Origin: Acidobacteriota bacterium
GTDB lineage: Bacteria; Acidobacteriota; Thermoanaerobaculia; Multivoradales; JAHEKO01
Direction: 5' to 3'
Assembly: GCA_029263375.1 (NCBI GenBank)
Contig: JAJCXP010000313.1
Location: 1-33,312, forward strand
Length of the DNA: 33,312 bases
How positions within the stretch are numbered: the stretch's first letter is position 1; each line of letters begins with the position of its first letter. The notes under the pieces were generated by a model. The model was not told the origin of the DNA. It saw only the letters and a list, made by a program, of their open reading frames with translations, and ran no database searches. Positions 17,601 to 25,338 of this stretch are shown here, piece by piece. A program made the position numbers and the translations under genes.

Positions 17601-19015
17601 CGGTTCTCCTCCGAGCCACCGCTGGCGGCGGCTGAATGGTCCTGGTGATGTCCGTGTGCCGACTCGGGCAACGGCGAGCCGACCGCCCGCTCCAGCGCCA
17701 CCCGGGCCAGCCAGTAGCCGCTGAGCGCTTCGAGCGCGCGCCGCTCCGCGTCGACCTCCTCCTGCTTGGCCAGCAGCAGGTCGAAGGTGCCGACGAGCAT
17801 CTGGTTGTACTCGAGCAGGGTGCGCTGGAGCACCTCCTTGCGCAGCGGCAGGATGGTCTCGATGTAGAGGGTCACCAGCTCGCGGTTGGCGGCGAGCTCG
17901 GCCCCCCGCTCACGCACCGACGACCGCACCTGCGCTTCCAGCGCCCGAAGTTGCCAGTTGGATCGCGCCAGCTCGGCTTCGAGGAGCGCGATCGAGGCCT
18001 TGCCGGTGTCGAACAGCGGCAGCCGCAGCTCGACGGTCGGCCCGGTCAGATTGATGCCGTCGGTTTCCCGCTCGCGCTCGACGCCGACCTCGACGCCAAC
18101 CGGGACGTAGCGCGTCTTGCGCTTGAGCGCCAGTGCCCGCTCGATGGCGTCCACGGCCCAGCGCGCCGCCACCAGGTCGAGGCGGTCGGCCACTGCCCGC
18201 TCTTCCAGCATCTTCGAGTCGAACGTGGCGTCGGGCGGCAACGGCAGCTCGGAGGCGACCTGCCAGGCATCCGACGGATCCAGACCCAGAGTCAGCGACG
18301 CAGCCTCGCGCAACCGCACGATGTCGAGGCGGGCACGACCCACCTCGGCCTGGCTCTCCGCCCAGGCCGCTTCCGCGTTGGCCCGCTCGAGAGCCGTCAG
18401 GTTGCCGGCGTCGAACAGGGCCTTCGCGTAGTCGGCAGCGGACCGATCGATCGCCTCGATCCGTTCCAGGCGGGCCAGGAGCTGGTTCGCCGCCTGGTAG
18501 GTGACTACGGCGGAGCGAGCGTCGGCGACGACTCCGAGTAGCGCGTCGCCGACCTCCAGGCGGGTGCGCTCGAGCTCGGCTTCGGCGAGCCGACGCCGGA
18601 GCGGCTGCACCAGCCAGTCAACCAGATCGGCCGAGATCGCAACCGTGCGCTGGAGCTCACCGCTTCCAGACAGCCTGGAGAACGACACGCCGGGATTGGA
18701 GAGCCGGCTCGCCTGGGCCAGCTCGGCCTGGGCGATCCCGAGCCCCTCCAGGGTCCCCTGGAGCTCCGGGTTACGAATCAGCGCAATCTCGGCCCCGCTG
18801 TCCGGAGTGATCGGCACCGCCAACAGCTCGGCCGCCCGCGCCGTCGCGACCGCGTCCGCCTGGTCACCGCGCTGCCAATGGACGGTACCCGGATGCCGGC
18901 CGGCCACCAACTCGCGCGTACTTTCGAAGCTACCGGTCGGGTCGACGCTGGCACAGCCCGTGAGCCCGAGGGCGGCCAGCGCCAAGACCAGAAGCGGAAC
19001 TCGTGCGACTCTCAT
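17597..19015 (-). CDS. TolC-family outer membrane efflux lipoprotein
   Basis: This is a 472-residue outer-membrane channel protein. The signal peptide ends in the lipobox LTGCAS, so it is a lipoprotein like CusC or OprM. Two OEP-type halves of long amphipathic helices are visible, for example PELQGTLEGLGIAQAEL and YAKALFDAGNLTALERANAE. The C-terminus is a His-rich tail containing SAHGHHQDHSAA. ATG 19015 is preferred over the GTG one codon earlier because AGGAG at 19021-19025 is 5 bp from the ATG. It lies 28 bp after the copper ATPase stop and overlaps the oxidase start. There is no RND pump or membrane-fusion protein in the window, so its inner-membrane partner is unclear. Confidence 0.92.
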   Translation of the reverse strand: MRVARVPLLVLALAALGLTGCASVDPTGSFESTRELVAGRHPGTVHWQRGDQADAVATARAAELLAVPITPDSGAEIALIRNPELQGTLEGLGIAQAELAQASRLSNPGVSFSRLSGSGELQRTVAISADLVDWLVQPLRRRLAEAELERTRLEVGDALLGVVADARSAVVTYQAANQLLARLERIEAIDRSAADYAKALFDAGNLTALERANAEAAWAESQAEVGRARLDIVRLREAASLTLGLDPSDAWQVASELPLPPDATFDSKMLEERAVADRLDLVAARWAVDAIERALALKRKTRYVPVGVEVGVERERETDGINLTGPTVELRLPLFDTGKASIALLEAELARSNWQLRALEAQVRSSVRERGAELAANRELVTLYIETILPLRKEVLQRTLLEYNQMLVGTFDLLLAKQEEVDAERRALEALSGYWLARVALERAVGSPLPESAHGHHQDHSAAASGGSEENR

Positions 19016-19043
19016 CACTTCTCCTCTGGAGACACCGAGTGCC

Positions 19044-21422
19044 TCAGTTTCCAGCGCTGCGGAGCCTGAGCGCGTTCGCGATCACCGAGACGGAGCTCAG
19101 ACTCATCGCGGCGGCCGCGACCATCGGCGACAGCAGCCAGCCGGTCCACGGGTAGAGCAGCCCGGCGGCGAGCGGCACACCCAGCGCGTTGTAGCCGAAG
19201 GCCCACACCAGATTCTGCTTGATGTTCGCCAGCGTCGCCCGCGACAGCGCGCGGGCGCGGACGATGCCGATCAGGTCGCCCTTGACCAGGGTCACGGCGG
19301 CGCTCTCCATCGCCACGTCGGTCCCGGTGCCCATCGCGATGCCGACCTGAGCCTTGGCCAGAGCCGGCGCGTCGTTGATCCCGTCACCGGCCATGGCAAC
19401 GAACCGGCCCTCTTCCTGCAGCCGTTCGATGGTCTGCAGCTTCTCGTGAGGTTGCACTTCCGCCACGACTTCGTCGATTCCCAGCTCGTTCGCGATCGCT
19501 TCAGCGGTGACCCTGCTGTCGCCCGTCAACATGACGATACGTAGCCCCTCGGCGCGCAGCTTGCCCAACGCCTCCGCGGTCGTCGATTTGACGCGATCCG
19601 CGACCGCCAGAAGACCCGCAAGCCGTCCATCCGCTGCAAGCATCATCACGGTCATTCCCTTCGTCCGCAGACCCTCGATCTCGCCTTCCAGGCTGCCGAA
19701 GTCGACGTTCTCCGACTCCATCAGGCGCGAGTTGCCGAGCGCGACGGCCGTGCCTTCGACATCGCCTAGGACTCCCTGGCCGGTGACCGACCGGAAGTTC
19801 TCGACCGCGGTGGCCTCGACGCCACGCTCCTGGGCCCCCGCTACGATCGCCGCGGCGAGTGGGTGCTCGCTGCCGCGCTCGAGCGACGCCGCCAGGCGCA
19901 GCACCTGTGCTTCGTCGAAGCCGGCGGTCGGCCGCACCTCGATGAGTCGCGGTTTGCCTTCGGTCAAAGTGCCGGTCTTGTCGACCACCAGCGTGTCGAC
20001 CCGCTTCAGGGTCTGGATGGCCTCGGCGTCGCGGAACAGGACGCCCATCGACGCACCGCGACCGGTCGCGACCATGATCGACATGGGCGTCGCCAGTCCG
20101 AGCGCGCATGGGCAGGCGATGATCAGAACGGCCACCGCGTTGATCACCGCGTAGGTGAAGCGTGGATCCGGTCCGAACAGCGCCCAGATGACGCTGGTCA
20201 AGACCGCCACGGCCACCACCGCGATCACGAACCAACTGGAGACCACGTCGACCAGATTCTGGATCGGAGCACGGCTGCGCTGCGCCTGCGCCACCATGTT
20301 CACGATCCGGGAGAGTAGGGTCTCACTACCCACCTTTTCGGCCTCGATCACGAGGGTGCCGTTGGCGTTGACGGTGGCGGCCACCACCTGGTCGCCGATC
20401 GTCTTCTCGACCGGAATCGCCTCACCGGTGACCATCGACTCGTCGACGGCGCTGCTGCCATCCACTACCCGGCCGTCCACCGGCACCTTCTCGCCCGGTC
20501 GGACCCGCAGCCGGTCGCCTACCTGGACCAGCTCCAGTCCGACGTCCTCTTCGACGCCGTCAGCGCGAATCCTGCGGGCGGTCTTCGGGGCGAGCTCGAG
20601 CAGCTTGCGAATCGCTGCGCCGGTCTCGCCGCGCGCCTTGAGCTCCAGCACCTGGCCGAGCAGCACCAGGGTGGTGATCGCGGCGGCGGCCTCGAAGTAG
20701 ACCGGCACCGTGCCGGCCGCCGTTCGGAACGCTTCGGGGAAGAGGCCCGGCGCGAAAGTGGCGACCAGGCTGAAGCCGTATGCGACGCCGACTCCGAGGC
20801 CGATCAGCGTGAACATGTTGAGACTGCGATGGCGCACCGAGTCGACGGCACGCTGATAGAACGGCCACGCCGACCACAGGGCCACCGGGGTGGCGAGCAG
20901 CATTTGCAGGTAGATCGAGCCGGTCGGAGAGAGCAGATGTCCGATCGGATTGCCCGGAATCATCTCCCCCATCGCCAGCACGACGGTCGCCAACGCCAGC
21001 GGCAGCGAGATCCAGAACCTGCGAAGCATGTCCAGATACTCGTGGCTCGGCCCGTCGTCGAGCGAAGCGACGCGCGGTTCGAGAGCCATGCCGCAGATCG
21101 GGCAGCTTCCGGGCTCGTCGCGGACGACCTCGGGATGCATCGGGCAGGTCCACTCGCCGGTGGCGCCCGCCGGCGGCTCGGGAGCGGCTCCCGGGCCGTC
21201 GTCGCCGGTCAGATACCGCTGTGGATCGCCTTCGAACTTCTCGAGGCAGCCGGCGGAGCAGAAATAGTAGGTCTCGCCGTCGTTTTCGGACCGATGCTTC
21301 GCCGTCGACGGGTCGACCGACATGCCGCAGACGGGATCCGTGACGGTCGTCGGATCCGCGGACGGGGCTGCGGCGTGGTCGTGGTCGTGGTCGTCGTGGT
21401 CGTGGTGATGGCTCTGGTTCAT
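19044..21422 (-). CDS. copA: Copper-translocating P1B-type ATPase with YHS and HMBD N-terminal domains
   Basis: This 792-residue inner-membrane pump starts at an ATG 10 bp after AAGGAGG. The N-terminus is His/Asp-rich ([12 protein letters not shown]), then a YHS domain (DPVCGMSVD...CLEKF, about 30-75), then an HMBD motif ([20 protein letters not shown], about 97-125). No CxxC HMA domain is present. The core has eight membrane helices, [11 protein letters not shown] (CPC metal site near 435), [11 protein letters not shown] (phosphorylated Asp near 480), [29 protein letters not shown] near 680, YNALGVP, and [15 protein letters not shown] at the end, the Cu(I) P1B-1 set. It exports Cu(I) from the cytoplasm with ATP. 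It is the first gene of the copper operon, divergent from the sigma factor gene. Symbol copA is by family; CopB-type naming is possible for pumps with His-rich ends. Confidence 0.96.
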   Translation of the reverse strand: MNQSHHHDHDDHDHDHAAAPSADPTTVTDPVCGMSVDPSTAKHRSENDGETYYFCSAGCLEKFEGDPQRYLTGDDGPGAAPEPPAGATGEWTCPMHPEVVRDEPGSCPICGMALEPRVASLDDGPSHEYLDMLRRFWISLPLALATVVLAMGEMIPGNPIGHLLSPTGSIYLQMLLATPVALWSAWPFYQRAVDSVRHRSLNMFTLIGLGVGVAYGFSLVATFAPGLFPEAFRTAAGTVPVYFEAAAAITTLVLLGQVLELKARGETGAAIRKLLELAPKTARRIRADGVEEDVGLELVQVGDRLRVRPGEKVPVDGRVVDGSSAVDESMVTGEAIPVEKTIGDQVVAATVNANGTLVIEAEKVGSETLLSRIVNMVAQAQRSRAPIQNLVDVVSSWFVIAVVAVAVLTSVIWALFGPDPRFTYAVINAVAVLIIACPCALGLATPMSIMVATGRGASMGVLFRDAEAIQTLKRVDTLVVDKTGTLTEGKPRLIEVRPTAGFDEAQVLRLAASLERGSEHPLAAAIVAGAQERGVEATAVENFRSVTGQGVLGDVEGTAVALGNSRLMESENVDFGSLEGEIEGLRTKGMTVMMLAADGRLAGLLAVADRVKSTTAEALGKLRAEGLRIVMLTGDSRVTAEAIANELGIDEVVAEVQPHEKLQTIERLQEEGRFVAMAGDGINDAPALAKAQVGIAMGTGTDVAMESAAVTLVKGDLIGIVRARALSRATLANIKQNLVWAFGYNALGVPLAAGLLYPWTGWLLSPMVAAAAMSLSSVSVIANALRLRSAGN

Positions 21423-21450
21423 GGCGCTGTCCTCCTTTTCCGAAAGAGCA

Positions 21451-21475
21451 GACGCACCGGAGGCTCGACCCTTAC
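21451..21475 (-). promoter_or_regulatory. Candidate ECF-type promoter of the copper operon
   Basis: On the - strand GTAAGG (21475-21470) is separated by 15 bp from CGTC (21454-21451). The same arrangement is found on the + strand ahead of the sigma factor gene. A start point would be near 21445, leaving a short leader that contains the copA Shine-Dalgarno. The link to the adjacent sigma factor is inferred. Confidence 0.45.
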
Positions 21476-21539
21476 AAACCGGACCCACGGCTCGCCGGCC
21501 GTGGACAGTGAAGCCTACTAGACTCAGGTATGGACTTCC

Positions 21540-21564
21540 GTAAGGCTTTGCGAATCGCCAAGTC
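21540..21564 (+). promoter_or_regulatory. Candidate autoregulatory ECF-type promoter of the sigma factor gene
   Basis: GTAAGG (21540-21545), 15 bp, then AGTC (21561-21564). This matches GTAAGG-N15-CGTC on the opposite strand ahead of copA. The GTG start is at 21601 with GAGG at 21591-21594. Confidence 0.42.
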
Positions 21565-21600
21565 CTCCATGAGCCCTCCAGAATCCGGCCGAGGTCGCCT

Positions 21601-22155
21601 GTGACCGGAACGCCGGCGGCGGTCGAGGCGCTGATCGACTCCCATCGCCAGTTCCTCGCCTTCGTCGAGCGGCGGGTCGGTGACCGCCACGCGGCCGAGG
21701 AGATCCTGCAGACGGCCTTCGTACGCGGTCTGGAGAAGGGCGGCGACGTCCGCGACCCGGAGCGCGCCACCGCCTGGTTCTACCGGCTGCTGCGCAACGC
21801 GATCGTCGATCACTGGCGGCGCGGCGCCGCCGAGGCGAAGGGCCTCGAGCGCTTTGCCGCTGACCCGACCGCGATGGACGACGGCGACCCGGAAACGGAA
21901 GCCGAGGTCTGTCGCTGTTTCGAGGCCCTGTTGCCGAATCTGCGCCCCGGCCAGTCGGAGCTGCTGCGCAGGGTCGATCTCGGCGGCGAGAAGCCCGCCG
22001 ACCTGGCGCGGGAGATGGATGTGACCGCCAACGCCCTGATGGTGCGGCTGCATCGGGCTCGCCGAGCGCTCCGCGGCCAGCTGGTCGACGCCTGCCGCAC
22101 CTGTGCCACGCACGGCTGCCTGGACTGTACCTGCCAGAGTTCGCCCAAGGGGTAG
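21601..22155 (+). CDS. ECF sigma factor with C-terminal cysteine-rich metal-sensing tail (CorE-like)
   Basis: This 184-residue sigma factor starts at GTG behind GAGG (6 bp spacing). Region 2 (about 10-80) includes [18 protein letters not shown] and [19 protein letters not shown]; region 4 (about 110-165) includes [20 protein letters not shown] and a helix-turn-helix. After region 4 comes [14 protein letters not shown], five Cys in 14 residues. CorE-type factors (ECF44 group) of Myxococcus carry such a cysteine-rich domain, which senses copper directly in place of an anti-sigma factor. No anti-sigma gene is adjacent here. It is divergent from the copper operon, which is its likely target together with itself. 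Copper rather than Cd or Zn is inferred from the neighbours. Confidence 0.9.
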   Translation: MTGTPAAVEALIDSHRQFLAFVERRVGDRHAAEEILQTAFVRGLEKGGDVRDPERATAWFYRLLRNAIVDHWRRGAAEAKGLERFAADPTAMDDGDPETEAEVCRCFEALLPNLRPGQSELLRRVDLGGEKPADLAREMDVTANALMVRLHRARRALRGQLVDACRTCATHGCLDCTCQSSPKG

Positions 22156-22171
22156 GTACCCGGCGGTCTCG

Positions 22172-22534
22172 TCAGTACGGAAGCTCGTCCTCTTCGAACC
22201 CGAAGTAGTGCCCGAGCTCGTGCACCACGGTGTCGCGAATCTCCTGGATCGCCTGCCTGCGCGTATCGCACGCCCGGCCGATCGGCCCGCGAAAGATCAC
22301 GATCCGGTCGGGCAGCGCCGAATAGCCGCTGTCTCGCTCGGGAAGCGGCACGCCCTGATAGAGACCCAGCAGATCGTCGTACTCGGGATCCATGCCCATC
22401 TCGAGCAGCAGCTCGTCGGTCGGCTCGTCCTCGACCACCACCGCCACGTTCTCGATCGCGCGCGCGAACTCCTCCGGCAGGTCGTCGAGCGCGCGGCCGA
22501 CCAGTTGCTCGAAATCGTCGCGCCGGATGCGCAC
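22172..22534 (-). CDS. Zincin-like metallopeptidase family protein
   Basis: This 120-residue cytoplasmic protein has the zinc motif VVHELGHYFGFEEDEL at the C-terminus (HExxH near residue 105 with a downstream Glu), which is the signature of the small minimal-zincin family formerly DUF1025. The N-terminal half FEQLVGRALDDLPEEFARAI and YDDLLGLYQGVPLPER are also typical. Peptidase activity and target are not established for the family. The start is GTG behind GGAG. It lies 18 bp after the sodium-dependent transporter gene on the same strand, so the two are probably co-transcribed; the pairing has no obvious functional meaning. It is convergent with the sigma factor gene. Confidence 0.88.
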   Translation of the reverse strand: MRIRRDDFEQLVGRALDDLPEEFARAIENVAVVVEDEPTDELLLEMGMDPEYDDLLGLYQGVPLPERDSGYSALPDRIVIFRGPIGRACDTRRQAIQEIRDTVVHELGHYFGFEEDELPY

Positions 22535-22552
22535 TCGGCTCTCCGGGTACGT

Positions 22553-23911
22553 CTAGCCGATGCCCAGGGATGCTAGGAACCGGGCGCCGAAGGGGAACAG
22601 GCTCAGCAGAACGAGGAAGATGAAGATCGGGCAGATGAAACGGATGAACAGTCCCCAGACTTTCACCATGCCGTCGCTCATCGTGCCGCCCTGCTGAAGC
22701 TCGGCGCCAGCGTTGCGGAATCCCCAGACCCAACCGGTGAAGATGCACAGCAGCATCGCGCCGACCCCGAGCGAGATATTGCCCCAGATCAGGTCCATGA
22801 CGCTCAGGAAGCCGGTCGCACCGAGGAAGCTCATCGACTGGAGCGCCGGCGTGGACGGCTCGAGGGCGGCCGGCAGTCCCAGCGCGAACGCAGCCCCGCC
22901 GATCACCCACACCGACTTCTTGCGCGACCAGCGCTTCTCGTCGACGACGTAGGACACCGGCACCTCGAGCAGCGACACCGTCGAGGTGAGAGCGGCGATC
23001 GACAGCAAGATGAAGAACACAGCGGCGACCACCGCACCCATCGGCATCTGCTCGAAAACCCTGGGCAGGACCTCGAAGATCAGCGGCGGACCCGAGGAGG
23101 GGTTGCCGCCGAGCGCGAACAGCGCCGGGAAGATCATGAAGCCGGCCAGCAGCGCGATGCCGGTGTCGAACAGCGCCACCCAGACGCCTGAGGTCGGCAG
23201 ATTGGCCGACTTCGGCAGGTAGGAGCCGTAGGTGATCATCGCGCCCATGCCCAGGCTGAGCGAGAAGAACGCCTGGCCGAGTGCGGCGAGCACGGTCGCC
23301 GGCGTGACCACCGAGAAGTCCGGCTTGACCAGGAACTCGACGCCCTTCATGGCACCCGGCAGGGTCAACCCGCGAACGATCAGGAGCAGCATCAGGACCA
23401 GCAGCATCGGCATGAGGATCCGGGCCGATTTCTCGATGCCTTTCTCGACGCCCCGCGCCACCACCAGCACCGTGAACAGCAGGAAGAGCGCAAACAGCGG
23501 CACCGCCACCAACGCGTTGGCGCTGAAGTCGCCGAGCGACATCGCCGGCGCCACAAAGCTCTTGAAGATGTAACCGAATGCCCAGCCGGCGATCACGCCG
23601 TAGTAACTCAGGATGCAGACGCCGGTCAGGACGCCGAGCCCGCCCACCAGCGACCAGGGGCTCTTGCCTTTGAGCGCCAGCATCGCCCCGACCGGGTTCC
23701 TGCCGGTGCGCCGACCGATCGAGAGCTCACAGAACAGATACGGCAGGCAGATCAGCGCGACACAGACCAGGTAGATGAACACGAACGCGGCACCGCCATT
23801 GGTCCCAGCCACGTATGGGAAGCGCCAGATGTTGCCGAGTCCGATCGCCGACCCCGCCGCTGCCAGGATGAACCCGGCGGTCGATTGCCACTGTCCGCGC
23901 TCTTGCTGCAT
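22553..23911 (-). CDS. Neurotransmitter:sodium symporter (NSS/SNF) family transporter
   Basis: This is a 452-residue inner-membrane protein with 11-12 hydrophobic segments. The first helix holds GSAIGLGNIWRFPYV, the unwound Na+/substrate-binding signature of LeuT-fold NSS proteins; NGGAAFVFIYL and ELSIGRRTGRNPVGA follow. Family members import amino acids or related compounds with Na+. The substrate cannot be read from the sequence. The ATG is preceded by AGGAGA at 6 bp, and a possible promoter (TACAAT on the - strand at 24051-24056) would give a leader of about 130 nt. The peptidase gene follows after 18 bp. Confidence 0.93.
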   Translation of the reverse strand: MQQERGQWQSTAGFILAAAGSAIGLGNIWRFPYVAGTNGGAAFVFIYLVCVALICLPYLFCELSIGRRTGRNPVGAMLALKGKSPWSLVGGLGVLTGVCILSYYGVIAGWAFGYIFKSFVAPAMSLGDFSANALVAVPLFALFLLFTVLVVARGVEKGIEKSARILMPMLLVLMLLLIVRGLTLPGAMKGVEFLVKPDFSVVTPATVLAALGQAFFSLSLGMGAMITYGSYLPKSANLPTSGVWVALFDTGIALLAGFMIFPALFALGGNPSSGPPLIFEVLPRVFEQMPMGAVVAAVFFILLSIAALTSTVSLLEVPVSYVVDEKRWSRKKSVWVIGGAAFALGLPAALEPSTPALQSMSFLGATGFLSVMDLIWGNISLGVGAMLLCIFTGWVWGFRNAGAELQQGGTMSDGMVKVWGLFIRFICPIFIFLVLLSLFPFGARFLASLGIG

Positions 23912-24050
23912 CTAAAGTCTCCTCTGTGCGGTTGATCCCCCGCCCGCAGTCCCCCGAAACCCGGCCCGCCGATCGCTCGGTGCCCCCGGGGCCGGACGCA
24001 CGAACCCTCAATTCGCAGGTACGAACACGGAACTTCAGGCTCGTGGCGCG

Positions 24051-24056
24051 ATTGTA
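24051..24056 (-). promoter_or_regulatory. Possible -10 box for the sodium-dependent transporter
   Basis: TACAAT on the - strand with GCGACA 18 bp upstream (4 of 6 to the -35 consensus). It sits in the 272-bp divergent gap 23912-24183, in which I see no gene or RNA. The gap also holds ACTAAACGTTC at 24138-24148, repeated at 27731-27741. Confidence 0.35.
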
Positions 24057-24183
24057 TGGCAAGCGGCGGGGGCGTGTCGCGTGCCCTCCACCGCCCGTCG
24101 CGTCCCGCTAGCGAGGAAACGCCCCCCACCCCAGCGGACTAAACGTTCGCCTCGGCTCGGCCATCGAACCAGCAGGTCGGACC

Positions 24184-25338
24184 ATGAGATCTTCGAGAAG
24201 AGGCCCCATACTTCTGGCTGTCGCTGTCGCTCTGTCGTGCGCCCAGCCGCCGCCCGACCCGCGCGCGCTCTTCGAGCGGGCGGCAGAGCGAATCGAAGCG
24301 AGCACCGTTTTCGAGTACGCCTTCGAGTATCGCGAGACCGGAGCCGAGGGTTCACCCGGAGCGTCGCTACGGGGTACCGCCACAATCGAGCGGCTGAGCC
24401 TGTCCGGCTCCGAGTATCGCGCCCGGCTGCGCGGCTGGCGCGTTGATCGCGACGGGACCGAGCTGCCCGCGTTCGATGTCGCCCACGACGGCGAGGACGT
24501 CTACGCCGTCGATCGGGACACGGCTACCGTTCGCCACAGTCCGCTCGCCGCCGCCGGCCCGACTCTGCTGGTGGCGGCGGATCCGGCCCTGATGTACCCG
24601 TTCTTCGATCCGCGCTCGCTCACCGGAGAGGCGCAGGCCGCAACCGTCATCTGGGAGGGAACCGACGATATCGTCGGCGTGCGGTGCGACTCGCTCCGCG
24701 TGACCTACGACGACGACGAAGAGGACTCCCGCTGGTGCATCGGCGCCGACCTCCTGCCGCGCCGGATGGAGTGGATCGCGGATGGAGGCTCCAGACTCCT
24801 CGAGATCGTGCAGCTGACAACCGACGAATCGGTCTCGGAAACTAGATTCACGCTCGAAGTTCCAGCCGGTTACGCGCTTCGCGAGGTCGAATACGGACCG
24901 CCTCTGGGCTCGCCGGCGACCGACTGGACCCTGCCGCTGCTGGGAGGCGGAACGGTCTCGCTGGCGGGGCTCTCGGGCCGGGTGGTCCTGCTCGACTTCT
25001 GGGCGACCTGGTGCCCGCCCTGTCTCGAATCTCTTGCCGGCCTGGCCGAGCTGCAGACCGAGTTCGCGAACCAGCCGGTCTCGGTCTTCGCCGTCAACAC
25101 CATGGAGACAGGGGATCCGATCGTGTTCGCCCGCGAGCAGGGGATAGCCGTGCCGGTTCTGCTGGAGGGCGACGAACTCCACGATCGGTACGCGCCGGGC
25201 AATCTGCCCGCGTTCGTGGTGATCGACCCGTCCGGACGGCACGCCGGCTTCGGCCTGGGCTACTTCGGCGAGCGCTCCGAGCGGCACGCGCGCCGCCTGA
25301 TCGAGCGCGCGCTCAGTTCAGATAGCCGAGCGCCTTGA
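24184..25338 (+). CDS. TlpA-like thioredoxin-domain lipoprotein
   Basis: This is a 384-residue exported protein. The signal peptide ends in ALSCAQ, a lipobox-like site with Cys19. Residues about 25-230 form a strand-rich domain (FEYAFEYRETG, YRARLRGWRVDRDG, VYAVDRDTATVRHSP) like LolA-type or DUF2092 carrier folds. Residues about 240-380 form a thioredoxin domain of the TlpA/ResA type: DFWATWCPPCLESL has the CPPC active site and NLPAFVVIDPSGR the cis-Pro loop. It would act as a membrane-anchored periplasmic thiol oxidoreductase, for example reducing disulfides in a partner protein. The ATG has only a weak AGG upstream. The last 26 bp overlap the end of the convergent sulfatase-fold gene. Confidence 0.9.
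   Translation: MRSSRRGPILLAVAVALSCAQPPPDPRALFERAAERIEASTVFEYAFEYRETGAEGSPGASLRGTATIERLSLSGSEYRARLRGWRVDRDGTELPAFDVAHDGEDVYAVDRDTATVRHSPLAAAGPTLLVAADPALMYPFFDPRSLTGEAQAATVIWEGTDDIVGVRCDSLRVTYDDDEEDSRWCIGADLLPRRMEWIADGGSRLLEIVQLTTDESVSETRFTLEVPAGYALREVEYGPPLGSPATDWTLPLLGGGTVSLAGLSGRVVLLDFWATWCPPCLESLAGLAELQTEFANQPVSVFAVNTMETGDPIVFAREQGIAVPVLLEGDELHDRYAPGNLPAFVVIDPSGRHAGFGLGYFGERSERHARRLIERALSSDSRAP

Noticed and set aside
21375-21410. GTGGTC-type tandem repeat as a possible microsatellite or CRISPR-like array
   Set aside because: It is in frame in the ATPase gene and encodes the His/Asp-rich metal-binding N-terminus.
21423-21770. N-terminal extension of the copper ATPase to 908 codons
   Set aside because: It would run through the divergent promoter region and into the sigma factor gene; ATG 21422 has AAGGAGG and begins the His-rich domain.
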